A stretch of DNA of 59,012 nt from Candidatus Enterococcus ferrettii (GCF_017377655.1 NZ_JAFREL010000034.1:1-59012), one strand, 5' to 3'. Positions 42,685 to 51,305 are shown, numbered from the stretch's first letter. Numbers and translations are program-made. The notes: generated by a model not told the origin, from the letters alone.

Positions 42685-42767
42685 TGTGGATGCCAGGAGT
42701 TGAACCTGGACCTCTTTCTTAAATGCAGACTACTTCATTGAACGAGTGAAACACCGTGTTCATCCAC
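42685..42767 (-). ncRNA. tRNA-like RNA (pseudo-tRNA)
   Basis: On the minus strand a 7-bp acceptor stem GTGGATG/CATCCAC and a perfect T-arm CCAGG-TTCAACT-CCTGG are clear, with an A at the discriminator position. No CCA is encoded. No standard 5-bp anticodon stem with a T33-containing loop can be drawn, and the middle is about 10 nt too long for a class I tRNA. A -10 (TATACT) lies 7 nt upstream and a terminator follows. It may be a decayed tRNA or a tRNA-mimic RNA. Confidence 0.6.
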
Positions 42768-42817
42768 AAACATAGTATAACAAAAAGAATGGCAGCTTTT
42801 ATTTCAAGCCGATCCTT

Positions 42818-43189
42818 TTAAGCTTTTTTTAAAGCTTGAACTTCCTCAGCGAACTCTTTAGCAATCATCCAGCCGTAAGTTTCGGTAATAGCTGCTGCAG
42901 TAGTGGCATTAACAATCGTACCAGCAACTGGAATTTTACCAGCGACGAAACGGGCAGTCATCTTTCCAGCTTGCTGAGCAATGAATTGCGTTGCCAAGGC
43001 TTTTGCAGCACCGTCTTCAATTTTTTTATTAAAAATCTTGCCTAAAGCAATAATCATAGCTGTTTGAACAGGAATTAAGGCGGCCGCATCGGAGATAGGC
43101 AATTGAGCCATCCCTCCACCAATGGCGGCTGCGGTAGAAGAAGCCGTGTGAATAACTAAATGAGTTCTTTTTCGTTGTTTTCTATCCAT
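42818..43189 (-). CDS. small Ala/Gly-rich DUF697-like protein
   Basis: The 123-residue protein has a basic start (MDRKQRKRTHLVIHTASSTA) and amphipathic/hydrophobic Ala/Gly-rich helices (GGGMAQLPISDAAALIPVQ, AGKIPVAGTIVNATTAAAIT) resembling DUF697 domains that follow GTPases. Here it stands alone. GGAAG precedes the ATG. Probably membrane associated; function unknown. Confidence 0.6.
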   Translation of the reverse strand: MDRKQRKRTHLVIHTASSTAAAIGGGMAQLPISDAAALIPVQTAMIIALGKIFNKKIEDGAAKALATQFIAQQAGKMTARFVAGKIPVAGTIVNATTAAAITETYGWMIAKEFAEEVQALKKA

Positions 43190-43319
43190 TGCAAAGCTTC
43201 CTTTCAGAAAATCTGGTCATATCTTAGCATTCATAGAGAGAAAGAGCAATAAAATGAGCCTCTCCCAAAGAGTACTTTAGCAAAATTATGCTATAATTAA
43301 GAAAAGGGAGGCGGTTACA

Positions 43320-43754
43320 ATATTTGGAAATTATGAGACAATTTTAGTAGCTGTAGACGGATCAAAACAAGCCGAAAAAGCCTTTAAAGAAGCCATTACA
43401 ATCGCTTTAGCTAACCAAGCATCATTGATTATCGCTTGGATTATCAATGAAGAAGATCTTAGTAACAGTGCCTTTTCGTATTCGAAAATTCTTTATGAAG
43501 AAAAAGAAATGGTCGAAAAGGAGATAGCGAAAAAAATTAATGAAGCACAACAAGCACAAGTAAAAGAAGTAACGAGTGTGATCGAAATTGGGAACCCCAA
43601 AGAGTACCTTGCTACAATTATTCCTGAAAGTCAGTCGATTGATTTAATTGTTATGGGGCCAACAGGTAAAGGAACGATTCGACGAGCTTTAGTGGGATCA
43701 ACAACTTCCTTCGTTGTAAATAACGCTTCTTGTAGTGTCTTAGTTGTGAAATAA
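43320..43754 (+). CDS. universal stress protein, probable AUA start
   Basis: The 144-residue UspA-type protein has YETILVAVDGSKQAEKAF at the N-terminus and the nucleotide-binding end GPTGKGTIRRALVGSTTSF. The frame is open upstream to ATA at 43320, which has GGGAGG 8 nt before it and an extended -10 (TGCTATAAT, 43289-43297). No ATG, GTG or TTG in frame keeps the conserved first strand; the first available one removes about 35 residues. Translation from AUA, a mutated ATG, or a sequencing error are the options. The next gene is a paralogue. Confidence 0.75.
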   Translation: MFGNYETILVAVDGSKQAEKAFKEAITIALANQASLIIAWIINEEDLSNSAFSYSKILYEEKEMVEKEIAKKINEAQQAQVKEVTSVIEIGNPKEYLATIIPESQSIDLIVMGPTGKGTIRRALVGSTTSFVVNNASCSVLVVK

Positions 43755-43763
43755 GGTGATAAT

Positions 43764-44183
43764 GTGAAGGAGTATCGCAAAATTTTAGTTCCAGTAGATG
43801 GGTCGGATTTGGCTGAAAAAGCTTTTTTGGAAGCTTCTCAAATTGCTAAACGCAATCAGGCACAACTGCTGTTGTTAACAGTAATTGATGTGACTAGTTT
43901 TCGAGGGACTGCCAGTGTTAATTCGATTGAAATTACAAAAGAACTGCAAAAAAATGCGCAGCAAATGATTACTAAACTGAAAGAAAAAGTAGATTTTCCG
44001 TTGGAGACACAGATTGCTGCTGGAAATCCAAAGCTGGAAATTATTAAGGCAGCAGAAGATTTTGAAAGTGAACTGATCGTGATGGGAGCAACGGGACTAA
44101 GTAGATTAGGTCAGTGGATGTTGGGATCTACGACGGGATATGTAGTCAACCACTCTTCTTGCAATGTTATGGTAATTAAATAG
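43764..44183 (+). CDS. universal stress protein
   Basis: The 139-residue UspA-type protein starts at GTG: KEYRKILVPVDGSDLAEKAF at the start and MGATGLSRLGQWMLGSTTGY, the G-2x-G-9x-G-S/T nucleotide loop, at the end. It follows the first usp gene by 9 nt and forms an operon with it. It probably binds ATP. Confidence 0.92.
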   Translation: MKEYRKILVPVDGSDLAEKAFLEASQIAKRNQAQLLLLTVIDVTSFRGTASVNSIEITKELQKNAQQMITKLKEKVDFPLETQIAAGNPKLEIIKAAEDFESELIVMGATGLSRLGQWMLGSTTGYVVNHSSCNVMVIK

Positions 44184-44189
44184 AGAGCA

Positions 44190-44234
44190 ACCCTCAAACG
44201 TTAGATTTTTAGTCTGCATTTGAGGGTCCTTTTT
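44190..44234 (+). terminator. terminator of the usp operon
   Basis: ACCCTCAAA pairs with TTTGAGGGT, then a T-run. Confidence 0.85.
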
Positions 44235-44242
44235 ACAGAAAC

Positions 44243-44566
44243 TCAGTTTTTTTCTTCTAAAGTCATTACTAATTCTTCTCCGGTATCATACACGTATAGG
44301 CGGCTAGGGAAGGAGACGTGCTCATAAGCCTGTATGTAAGGTGCAGTCACGCTATCGGAAAAGTAAGGTTCACTTTGTGAATGGACCACACTTAAAGTTT
44401 TATTGGGATTTTTAAAAAAGTTAAAGCGTTGTGGTGAGCTTAAGGGCAATCCTTTATGAGGACGCATGAAAATCATATGCCACAATTCATTTTGCATTTG
44501 TTCAGGTAATTGCTCAGCGGATACCTCGCTGCGTCGTTTTTTATTCGGTTCAAACATAACAGTCAT
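44243..44566 (-). CDS. small protein of unknown function (weak DUF960 resemblance)
   Basis: The 107-residue protein contains LPEQMQNELWHMIFMRPHKG and a tail LYVYDTGEELVMTLEEKN. The PxxxQxxLW pattern recalls DUF960 proteins, but the match is weak. AAAGGAA precedes the ATG. Convergent with the usp operon. Confidence 0.55.
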   Translation of the reverse strand: MTVMFEPNKKRRSEVSAEQLPEQMQNELWHMIFMRPHKGLPLSSPQRFNFFKNPNKTLSVVHSQSEPYFSDSVTAPYIQAYEHVSFPSRLYVYDTGEELVMTLEEKN

Positions 44567-44691
44567 TCCTTTCTAGTTTTTATAATAGCAGTTTTTCTGA
44601 GAAAGGAAACTATTTGAGTAAGAAATAATCATTTTAACGGCTTTTTTTTCAAGGTCATGGTATGGTTAGATTGATGAAAGAAGGGATTCAC

Positions 44692-45585
44692 ATGACATAC
44701 GCAATTTTTTTTAATCCGAATGCTGGAGATGGGGAGGCAGAAAAAACAGCGCACAAACTTAAGGAAAAATTGAAGGCTGCCAATAAGCAAGCAGAATTTT
44801 TAACGGCACCTGATCCAGAGGCAGCTATCAAAAAAATCAAGGAGCACTTATCCGATTATGAGGCGATAGTAGCAATTGGTGGAGATGGGACCTTGAATAT
44901 CGTTGCTACCGCATTTGTACAGGCGGATCAAACGGTGCCTTTTGGAATTATTCCTGGAGGGACAGTTAATAATTTTGCTAAACGATGGCACATTCCGATG
45001 GATTTAGAACAAGCGATGGATGTGATTGTTAAAGGACACACACGAAAAGTGGGAATTGGAGCATGTGATGAGCACAAAAAAGCGATTGTCAGCTCATTTG
45101 CTTTTGGTACCTTTGCGGATATCTCCAATGAAGTACGGCAGCAGGAAAAACAAAAATTTGGTTTAATTGTCTATCCATTGAAGGCGTTGAAACAATTTGG
45201 TAAGAAAAGATCCTACAAGGTAAGTATTGAGGCCGATTCTTACAAGAAAGATTTAAAAGTTTGGTTTGCTTTAATTACCACTACCCACTCAATTGGCGGT
45301 ATGAACTACGTTCAGGATGGATCAGAGTCATTTCACGTCAGTATGCTGCATAATATGACATTCTTAAAGCTGTTTCAGTTAGCTCGTTTTGTTTTTACCG
45401 GCAAATTGAAAAATACAGAAAGCTTGCTTTATCTGGAACCAAAAAAGTTGAAACTTACACCTTTAGGAAAACAGGATATTGTTGCACGGATTGATGGGGA
45501 CAAGGGTCCAACTTTGCCAGTTGAGTTGGATTGGCTGGATAAGTTTCTCACTCTTTACGTGCCCGAACCAAAGGAAAACAGTTAA
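44692..45585 (+). CDS. diacylglycerol/lipid kinase (YegS/BmrU family)
   Basis: The 297-residue product starts at ATG 44692, preferred over 44662 for its AAGAAGGG site. TYAIFFNPNAGDG opens the catalytic domain, AIGGDGTLNIV is the GGDGT nucleotide motif, and FGIIPGGTVNNFAKRW is the following conserved loop. The C-terminal beta domain is complete. It phosphorylates a membrane lipid such as diacylglycerol. It is followed after 18 nt by the PPOX gene. Confidence 0.92.
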   Translation: MTYAIFFNPNAGDGEAEKTAHKLKEKLKAANKQAEFLTAPDPEAAIKKIKEHLSDYEAIVAIGGDGTLNIVATAFVQADQTVPFGIIPGGTVNNFAKRWHIPMDLEQAMDVIVKGHTRKVGIGACDEHKKAIVSSFAFGTFADISNEVRQQEKQKFGLIVYPLKALKQFGKKRSYKVSIEADSYKKDLKVWFALITTTHSIGGMNYVQDGSESFHVSMLHNMTFLKLFQLARFVFTGKLKNTESLLYLEPKKLKLTPLGKQDIVARIDGDKGPTLPVELDWLDKFLTLYVPEPKENS

Positions 45586-45603
45586 ATTTAAAGGAGGATT
45601 CTA

Positions 45604-46002
45604 GTGGATAAAGAAATTGAAGCATTAATAAAAAGGGCAGACATGTTTACCTTAACGACAATTGATAGTCGCGGTTTTCCTCATGTAATTGCAGTTTCGA
45701 AGCCGTTAGAACGCAACGGTTTCCACTATTTCAAATTCTATATTAATATGGATGGAAGAACCGCTGAAAATATACAGAATAACCGCTCTGGCAGTTTATT
45801 TTGTGTGGATTCGATTAATCATGAAAGCTTGGCTTTAAAAGGCTACTTCTTTTTAGAAGAAATAGAAGGTTATGAAGCTCTGACGGCTAAGCTTAACGAT
45901 TTCCAGCAGCAGTTAGATTATCATCACCCGGTAATGGCTGTTTTTGAAACTTTGAGTGTGAAGCATTACAAGGATAATCAGACCGAAATTATCGATGGCT
46001 AG
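45604..46002 (+). CDS. pyridoxamine 5'-phosphate oxidase family protein
   Basis: The 132-residue protein starts at GTG behind AAAGGAGG. FTLTTIDSRGFPHVIAVSKP and RTAENIQNNRSGSLFCVDS match the flavin-binding split-barrel of general stress protein 26-type proteins. Probably FMN or F420-like cofactor binding; substrate unknown. Probably cotranscribed with the lipid kinase. Confidence 0.85.
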   Translation: MDKEIEALIKRADMFTLTTIDSRGFPHVIAVSKPLERNGFHYFKFYINMDGRTAENIQNNRSGSLFCVDSINHESLALKGYFFLEEIEGYEALTAKLNDFQQQLDYHHPVMAVFETLSVKHYKDNQTEIIDG

Positions 46003-46024
46003 CCTTAAAAAATACAAAACGAAT

Positions 46025-46130
46025 AAATCTGAACTATATTCAGTAGCAACTCTGTTAAAACGCAAAATTTGCGAAACGGTCTGATTGGATCGCAGGGGGA
46101 GTGCGGATATTGTTCAGATTTTTTGTTTTT
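46025..46130 (+). terminator. long structured terminator or small RNA
   Basis: AAATCTGAAC (46025-46034) and GTTCAGATTT (46112-46121) close an element of about 100 nt that contains CGCAAA/TTTGCG and CGCA/TGCG hairpins and ends in TTTTTTGTTTTTT. It ends the lipid kinase/PPOX unit and may also be a stable RNA. Confidence 0.6.
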
Positions 46131-46158
46131 TCATTTTGAGAGAAATTTTTATTTTTTG

Positions 46159-46188
46159 TTGACAAAGGAAATTAGTCTATGCTAAATT
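46159..46188 (+). promoter_or_regulatory. adcA promoter
   Basis: TTGACA (46159-46164) and TGCTAAATT, an extended -10 with hexamer at 46183-46188, spacer 18 bp. Start expected near 46194. Confidence 0.75.
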
Positions 46189-46202
46189 TAAACCCATGCG
46201 GC

Positions 46203-46223
46203 AAAACGTAAATATTACGATTT
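46203..46223 (+). promoter_or_regulatory. Zur box
   Basis: The 21-nt site (left half AAAACGTAAA, right half ATTACGATTT) agrees with the Firmicutes Zur consensus at about 19 of 21 positions. It lies just downstream of the expected transcription start, a position where bound Zur-Zn would block transcription of adcA. Confidence 0.78.
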
Positions 46224-46256
46224 GTAAATATAAACCGTAAAGGAGCATGTGAAAGA

Positions 46257-47780
46257 ATGAAAAAAGCATGGAAGTGGTTGGCATTACTAGGATTAGCAGG
46301 TGTACTAGGTGCCTGTGGAAATAACGAAGAAAAGAAAGAGAATTCAGGAAAAGACGAGTTAACTATCGTAGCCAGTTTTTATCCAATGTATGATTTCACC
46401 AAAAATATTGTAGGGGATGCAGGAAAGGTTGAGCTGCTAGTTCCGGCTGGGACGGATTCCCATGATTTTGAGCCTTCAGCGAAAGAGATTGCTAAGATTC
46501 AGGATGCCGATGCTTTAGTATACAACAATGAAAATATGGAGATGTGGGTACCGGAAGTGGAGGATTCTTTAGAAAAAAAAGATGTAAAAATTATTAAAGC
46601 AACTAAAGATATGCTGTTAATGCCGGGCGGTGAGGAAGATGAACATAATCATGATCACAGTGAAGAAGGTCACCATCATGAATTGGATCCACATGTTTGG
46701 CTGGCTCCAAGTTTAGCAATCAAAGAAGTAGAAGCAATTTGTGATCAATTAAGTGAAAGCTATCCAGAACACGCAAAGACGTTTGAAAAAAATACAGCTG
46801 ATTACGTGGAAAAATTACAAAAGCTTGATTCTGATTACTCTAGCGCTTTTTCTAACGCTAAACAAAAAAGTTTTGTGACTCAGCATGCAGCATTCAGTTA
46901 TTTAGCTTTGGAATACGGCTTAAATCAAGTACCGATTTCAGGAGTGTCAGCTGAGGAAGAGCCTTCTCCTGCTCGATTGGCTGAACTAAAAGAATTTGTT
47001 GAAAAGAATGGGATTCAATATATTTACTTTGAAGAGAATGCGAAAAGCAGCGTCGCAGAAACCTTAGCAGCTGAAACGAAAATTAAAACAGAAGTATTAA
47101 ATCCGTTAGAAGGATTAACTCAGCAACAAATGGACGATGGAGAAGACTATGTTTCCGTTATGGAGCAAAACTTGAAGGCCCTGCGGAAAACAACCGATAC
47201 CGAAAATCCTAAAGAAGAGAATTTGGCACCAACTAAAGAAAAGACAGTCTATAATGGTTATTTCGAAGACAGTGATGTAAAGGATCGTTCTTTGACTGAC
47301 TGGGCAGGAAATTGGCAATCGGTGTATCCTTATTTAGAAAATGGAACTTTGGATCAAGTAATGGAATACAAAACCAAAAAGGATTCTTCCAAAACGGCAG
47401 AGGAATATAAGGCTTATTATGAAACGGGTTATCAAACCGATGTCAAAGAAATCAAAATTAAAGGAGACAAAATGACCTTCATTTTTGATGATGGAACTGA
47501 GAAATCTGCAGAGTATAAATCTGCAGGATATAAAATATTAAATTATAAAGCGGGGAATCGAGGAGTTCGTTTCTTATTTGAAGCAAAAGGTGACACAGAT
47601 GCGTTCAAGTATATTCAATTTAGCGATCATGGAGTTCAGCCAGAAAAATCAGGACATTTTCATATTTATTATGGCAATGAGAGCCAAGATGCGCTATTGG
47701 AGGAAATGGATCATTGGCCAACCTATTATCCAAGCAATTTGTCAGGAATGGAAATCGCACAAGAAATGCTGGCACACTAA
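46257..47780 (+). CDS. adcA: zinc ABC transporter binding lipoprotein AdcA with ZinT domain
   Basis: The 507-residue product has a signal peptide with lipobox VLGAC. The N-terminal ZnuA-type domain (residues about 35-310) has the zinc ligands in TDSHDFEPSAKE, the His-rich loop EEDEHNHDHSEEGHHHELD and DPHVWLAP. The C-terminal ZinT/YodA domain (about 330-507) ends in SGHFHIYYG and HWPTYYPSNL. It binds zinc at the cell surface. The adcBC permease and ATPase are not adjacent. AGGAG precedes the ATG, and a Zur box controls the promoter. Confidence 0.95.
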   Translation: MKKAWKWLALLGLAGVLGACGNNEEKKENSGKDELTIVASFYPMYDFTKNIVGDAGKVELLVPAGTDSHDFEPSAKEIAKIQDADALVYNNENMEMWVPEVEDSLEKKDVKIIKATKDMLLMPGGEEDEHNHDHSEEGHHHELDPHVWLAPSLAIKEVEAICDQLSESYPEHAKTFEKNTADYVEKLQKLDSDYSSAFSNAKQKSFVTQHAAFSYLALEYGLNQVPISGVSAEEEPSPARLAELKEFVEKNGIQYIYFEENAKSSVAETLAAETKIKTEVLNPLEGLTQQQMDDGEDYVSVMEQNLKALRKTTDTENPKEENLAPTKEKTVYNGYFEDSDVKDRSLTDWAGNWQSVYPYLENGTLDQVMEYKTKKDSSKTAEEYKAYYETGYQTDVKEIKIKGDKMTFIFDDGTEKSAEYKSAGYKILNYKAGNRGVRFLFEAKGDTDAFKYIQFSDHGVQPEKSGHFHIYYGNESQDALLEEMDHWPTYYPSNLSGMEIAQEMLAH

Positions 47781-47844
47781 ACCTTCACAAAGTAGGCGGC
47801 TTCCGCTAAAATAGAAGAAACACCAAAGTGAAGAAGGTAAACAC

Positions 47845-48834
47845 ATGAAGAAGAAAGTGACGATTAATCAAGTTGCTGAACAAGCCGGTGTGTCTAAAAC
47901 TACTATTTCCCGGTATTTAAATGGTCATTACGGTAACATGTCGCACGAAACAAAAGAAAGAGTAGCGGCGGTTATTAAAGCATTAAATTATCGACCAAAT
48001 CGTCAGGCCCAAGCACTAAAGTCAAAGCGAAGCTATTTAATTGGAGTCGTTGTTGCCGATATCTCCAATATGTACTCTTCCTTACTATTAAAAGGTATTG
48101 GTGAAGTGCTAGGGGAGCAAGGCTATCAAATGATTATTATGGACGCAGCCAACTCTGTTGAGCAAGAGCATGATTTACTGGAAAAGCTGATGGATCAAAG
48201 TGTTGAAGCCATCATTTTGCAGCCCTCTTCTCGTGATTCGCGGCACTACGAATTTTTGAAAGAACGTAACATTCCTTTACTGCTGGTGGATAGGCAAACT
48301 TCTCCAGTGTTGTGGCCGGCCGTGATAACTGATAATGTTTCCGCAATTAATAAAATCATGAAAGTAATTATTAAAGAAAACTATCAAAAAATTGTTGTTG
48401 TCAGTGAGCCTTTGCACGAAGCAACGACTCGTGAAATTCGTTATGAGACCGTTAAAACACTTGCAGACGAGGCTGGTATGGAAACGGAATTGCTGGAAAC
48501 TACTCTAGAAGATAAGCTTGATCAACGGATTCGACGACAAATTATGCAGCCTAAAAAAACGATGTTGTTTGCTTCTAATGGACGAGTATTAATGGCTTTG
48601 TTGACTTTTTTAGTAGAGGAAAAAATTGATATCCCTAAGGCTGTAGGGGTTACCGGGTTTGATGATTGGAATCTAACAGCGCTAGTAGGACCAGGTATTA
48701 CCAGTATTGAACAGCAATCTCAGACGATCGGGCAAACTGCTGCTGAGCAGATTCTTCAATTGCTGCAGGATGAAGAATCTGTGGCCGATGAAATTATAGT
48801 ACCAACAAAATTATGTTGGCGAAAATCGATTTAA
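47845..48834 (+). CDS. LacI family regulator of the sugar-acid operon
   Basis: The 329-residue repressor has the LacI headpiece VTINQVAEQAGVSKTTISRY and LNYRPNRQAQALKS hinge region, and a periplasmic-binding-type effector domain (GVTGFDDWNLTALVGPGITS). It resembles KdgR-type regulators. It has its own terminator and precedes the operon whose promoter carries two AAACCGGTT palindromes, the likely operators. Confidence 0.9.
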   Translation: MKKKVTINQVAEQAGVSKTTISRYLNGHYGNMSHETKERVAAVIKALNYRPNRQAQALKSKRSYLIGVVVADISNMYSSLLLKGIGEVLGEQGYQMIIMDAANSVEQEHDLLEKLMDQSVEAIILQPSSRDSRHYEFLKERNIPLLLVDRQTSPVLWPAVITDNVSAINKIMKVIIKENYQKIVVVSEPLHEATTREIRYETVKTLADEAGMETELLETTLEDKLDQRIRRQIMQPKKTMLFASNGRVLMALLTFLVEEKIDIPKAVGVTGFDDWNLTALVGPGITSIEQQSQTIGQTAAEQILQLLQDEESVADEIIVPTKLCWRKSI

Positions 48835-48863
48835 CCGTTATTGTTTAAGAAAGTATTAAGGCG

Positions 48864-48908
48864 AAGAAGCTGAGTATGGGAACCGTTTTCCATACTCAGC
48901 TTCTTTTT
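48864..48908 (+). terminator. terminator after the LacI gene
   Basis: AAGAAGCTGAGTATGG pairs with its complement around a 10-nt loop, followed by TTTTT. Confidence 0.92.
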
Positions 48909-48935
48909 ATATGCAGTTAACTTTTGTTTTTAGAT

Positions 48936-48995
48936 TGAAAGCGGTTGACACTTTTTGGAAACCGGTTTACTATATTAGTATAGAAACCGGTTAAC
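48936..48995 (+). promoter_or_regulatory. promoter and operators of the sugar-acid operon
   Basis: TTGACA (48945-48950) and TACTAT (48968-48973) are 17 bp apart. AAACCGGTTT (48959-48968) lies between them and AAACCGGTTA (48984-48993) is 25 bp downstream. A cre-like TGAAAGCGGTTGACA overlaps the -35 (48936-48950), so both the LacI protein and CcpA could act here. Confidence 0.8.
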
Positions 48996-49016
48996 ATGTT
49001 GGAAGGAAGCTGTTTT

Positions 49017-49751
49017 ATGAAGAGAGAACAAATTGTATTAAACTTACTTGTTTTTGCAAAAGAGGCAGAAGCAGGAGCACTTCAAGCAGAGTTGTTAATG
49101 AAGGCGAAAGAGTTAGGCTTTAACAAAGTCGAATTAAGAAGAGAGTATTTTCAGAATATAAAAGAAGAAATACCTGTTATCAAAAAGTTGGCTGAAAAAA
49201 ATGACATTGAGCTGTTTTATAGTGTGCCGGATGAGGTATTTGTAAATCGGGAGATCAATCCTAACTTAACTAAGTATTTAATGGAAGCTAAGGAATTAGG
49301 CGTCAAACACATTAAGTGGAATATTGGTGATTTCCATAAGGACATTGGATTGGCTAATCTTCAAGCGCTTACTGAAGAAGGCGTGGAGGTTAATGTTGAG
49401 AATGATCAAACACAGACATCTGGAACTGTTCAGGCAATTTTAACATTTATGGAAGCGGTTAATAGTGTGGGGCTAGCGATTGGTTATGTTTATGATTTAG
49501 GAAACTGGCGATTTGTTGGGGAGTCTGAAGAGGTCGCGGCGGAAAAACTGTCCGCATATGTTCGTTACATTCATGTAAAAAATGTTGCTTATGAGAACAA
49601 TCAACCTCAAGCTGCCGAATTGGACAAAGGGGTCATTAAATGGCGCAAAATTTTAGAAATTTTGCCACAGGATATACCAGTAGCAATCGAGTACCCAACG
49701 ACATCAGATAAACAAATCTTGACTGCCAAACAATTACTTGAGGAGGCTTAA
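49017..49751 (+). CDS. sugar phosphate isomerase/epimerase-like TIM-barrel protein
   Basis: The 244-residue product starts at ATG 49017 behind GGAAGGAAG. It has the xylose isomerase-like TIM-barrel pattern: FNKVELRREYF, VNVENDQTQTSG (metal-site Glu), IGYVYDLGNW and VRYIHVKNV, ending with IPVAIEYPTTS. First gene of the LacI-controlled operon. The substrate is unknown; an epimerase or isomerase acting on a keto sugar or sugar acid is likely. Confidence 0.8.
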   Translation: MKREQIVLNLLVFAKEAEAGALQAELLMKAKELGFNKVELRREYFQNIKEEIPVIKKLAEKNDIELFYSVPDEVFVNREINPNLTKYLMEAKELGVKHIKWNIGDFHKDIGLANLQALTEEGVEVNVENDQTQTSGTVQAILTFMEAVNSVGLAIGYVYDLGNWRFVGESEEVAAEKLSAYVRYIHVKNVAYENNQPQAAELDKGVIKWRKILEILPQDIPVAIEYPTTSDKQILTAKQLLEEA

Positions 49752-49755
49752 AAAC

Positions 49756-50001
49756 ATGCGTGACCAACAAACAAAAATCGATCCTGAAACCTTCGCTTAT
49801 CGTTTCATGGATACGATTAATCGACCGATCATTGAAAAGCAAAAAATGGAGGATGCTGCTAAGGAAGCATTGGCGGCTTACTTGAGTGCTTATTATTTAG
49901 CCCAGCGATTTAATAGTATGGAAAATGAATTTTTTATTGATGATCACACCAAACCAATTTCAACGTATCAAAAGATTTTAAGTGAATTGAACCAATATTA
50001 A
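49756..50001 (+). CDS. small protein preceding the permease
   Basis: The 81-residue protein starts at ATG 49756 behind AGGAGG. It begins MRDQQTKIDPETFAYRFMDT and is mostly helical (AAKEALAAYLSAYYLAQRF). No signal or membrane helix. It lies between the isomerase and the transporter, 13 nt from the latter, and may be an accessory of either. Unrecognised. Confidence 0.7.
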   Translation: MRDQQTKIDPETFAYRFMDTINRPIIEKQKMEDAAKEALAAYLSAYYLAQRFNSMENEFFIDDHTKPISTYQKILSELNQY

Positions 50002-50014
50002 GGAGGTGACTAAC

Positions 50015-51286
50015 ATGAGTAGTGCAATTGTCGGAATATTGTTAGCGGTTACCTTTATCGTCTTTGTTTTATACGCGATGAAGGGCGGTAATTTAACGGT
50101 CGGATTCTTTGTTATGGCTGTTTTATGGACCATCATTGGCCGCGTGCCGTTTAACCAAGCAATTCAAGAAATTTTCACTGAACCAGTCTTAAATTACGGG
50201 AAAACAGCTGCCTATATTATTTTCGGTTCCTGGTTTGGCCGAGTGCTAGTGGATACGGGAATTGCTGGTAGTATTAGTCGACGAACAGAAACCGTGGGTA
50301 AAAAAAGTCCAGTTTTGGCAACGGTATTAATCGCATTAGTTATTGCATTGATTTTTACCAGTTCTTATGGTGTTGGATCAGCAATTGCAGTTGGAGTCAT
50401 TTTGTTCCCGATTATGTTTTCGATCGGGGTACCACGAAATATTGCTGTTTTAGTCTTTACCATGTCAATCGGGGCTGCAATGTATGTGAACAATGTGCTC
50501 TTTGTTCAGTTTCAAGTTTTCTTTCCGCAAGTTGAGTGGGGCCCTCATTACCAACGTTTTGGCTTCGTGGCAATGGGTGTACAAATGGTGATTGTTTTAT
50601 TATTTATTTTATTTAATGCGAAAAAAATTCGTAATGGTACGCCGGAAATTATAACTAGCGACTCCAGCGAAGAAATTGCTGAAGTCCCTATTTGGACCTA
50701 TATTTTACCAGTGTTACCAGTAGCTTTGAGCATTTTTGCTAAATGGGATGCAGTACCAGCATTGCTGCTGTCTACTATTATTGCTTTTGCTGCCACCGGA
50801 AATATGAAAAGCTATACCCGCTTTGTTACGATGATGAACGAAACAGCGAAGCATGCGATTAGTGACATTGCTGGATTACTTATTATGTTGTTTGTTTTAA
50901 CGATGTTTCAGTCAGCAGCTGTTCATGCAATGTCAGGATTCACAGGTGTTTTCCAACAAATCATTCCAGACAGCAAACTGATTCTCGTAATTATTATTGC
51001 CATAATCGCGCCACTATCCTACTTCCGAGGACCTTTGATGCTGTATGGAGCAGGGGCTGCGACTGCTGCCATTTTAGTCGGAACCGGCATGTTTGATCAA
51101 TACTTCTTGTACGGATTGCTGGTAGTACCTTCTATGATGGGTGTCTCAGCGTGTATAACTCAATCCTGGAATTTATGGTCAGTACAATATGCAAAATTGG
51201 ATACGAAGACTTTCTTGTTAACCGGCCTGCCATGGGCATGGCTGGCTACCATTTTGAATCTAGCAACTGCTTATATCTTACTTTAA
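50015..51286 (+). CDS. sugar-acid permease, GntP/CitMHS-like
   Basis: The 423-residue protein starts at ATG 50015 behind AAGGAGG and has about 11-12 membrane helices. Conserved-looking segments are IFGSWFGRVLVDTGIAGSIS, TSSYGVGSAIAVGVI and YFRGPLMLYGAGAATAAI, consistent with a gluconate or carboxylate:H+ symporter fold. Given the kinase and aldolase downstream, a hexonate or 2-keto-3-deoxygluconate is the likely cargo (inference). Confidence 0.8.
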   Translation: MSSAIVGILLAVTFIVFVLYAMKGGNLTVGFFVMAVLWTIIGRVPFNQAIQEIFTEPVLNYGKTAAYIIFGSWFGRVLVDTGIAGSISRRTETVGKKSPVLATVLIALVIALIFTSSYGVGSAIAVGVILFPIMFSIGVPRNIAVLVFTMSIGAAMYVNNVLFVQFQVFFPQVEWGPHYQRFGFVAMGVQMVIVLLFILFNAKKIRNGTPEIITSDSSEEIAEVPIWTYILPVLPVALSIFAKWDAVPALLLSTIIAFAATGNMKSYTRFVTMMNETAKHAISDIAGLLIMLFVLTMFQSAAVHAMSGFTGVFQQIIPDSKLILVIIIAIIAPLSYFRGPLMLYGAGAATAAILVGTGMFDQYFLYGLLVVPSMMGVSACITQSWNLWSVQYAKLDTKTFLLTGLPWAWLATILNLATAYILL

Positions 51287-51305
51287 TAGAAAAGAGGAAT
51301 AAATG

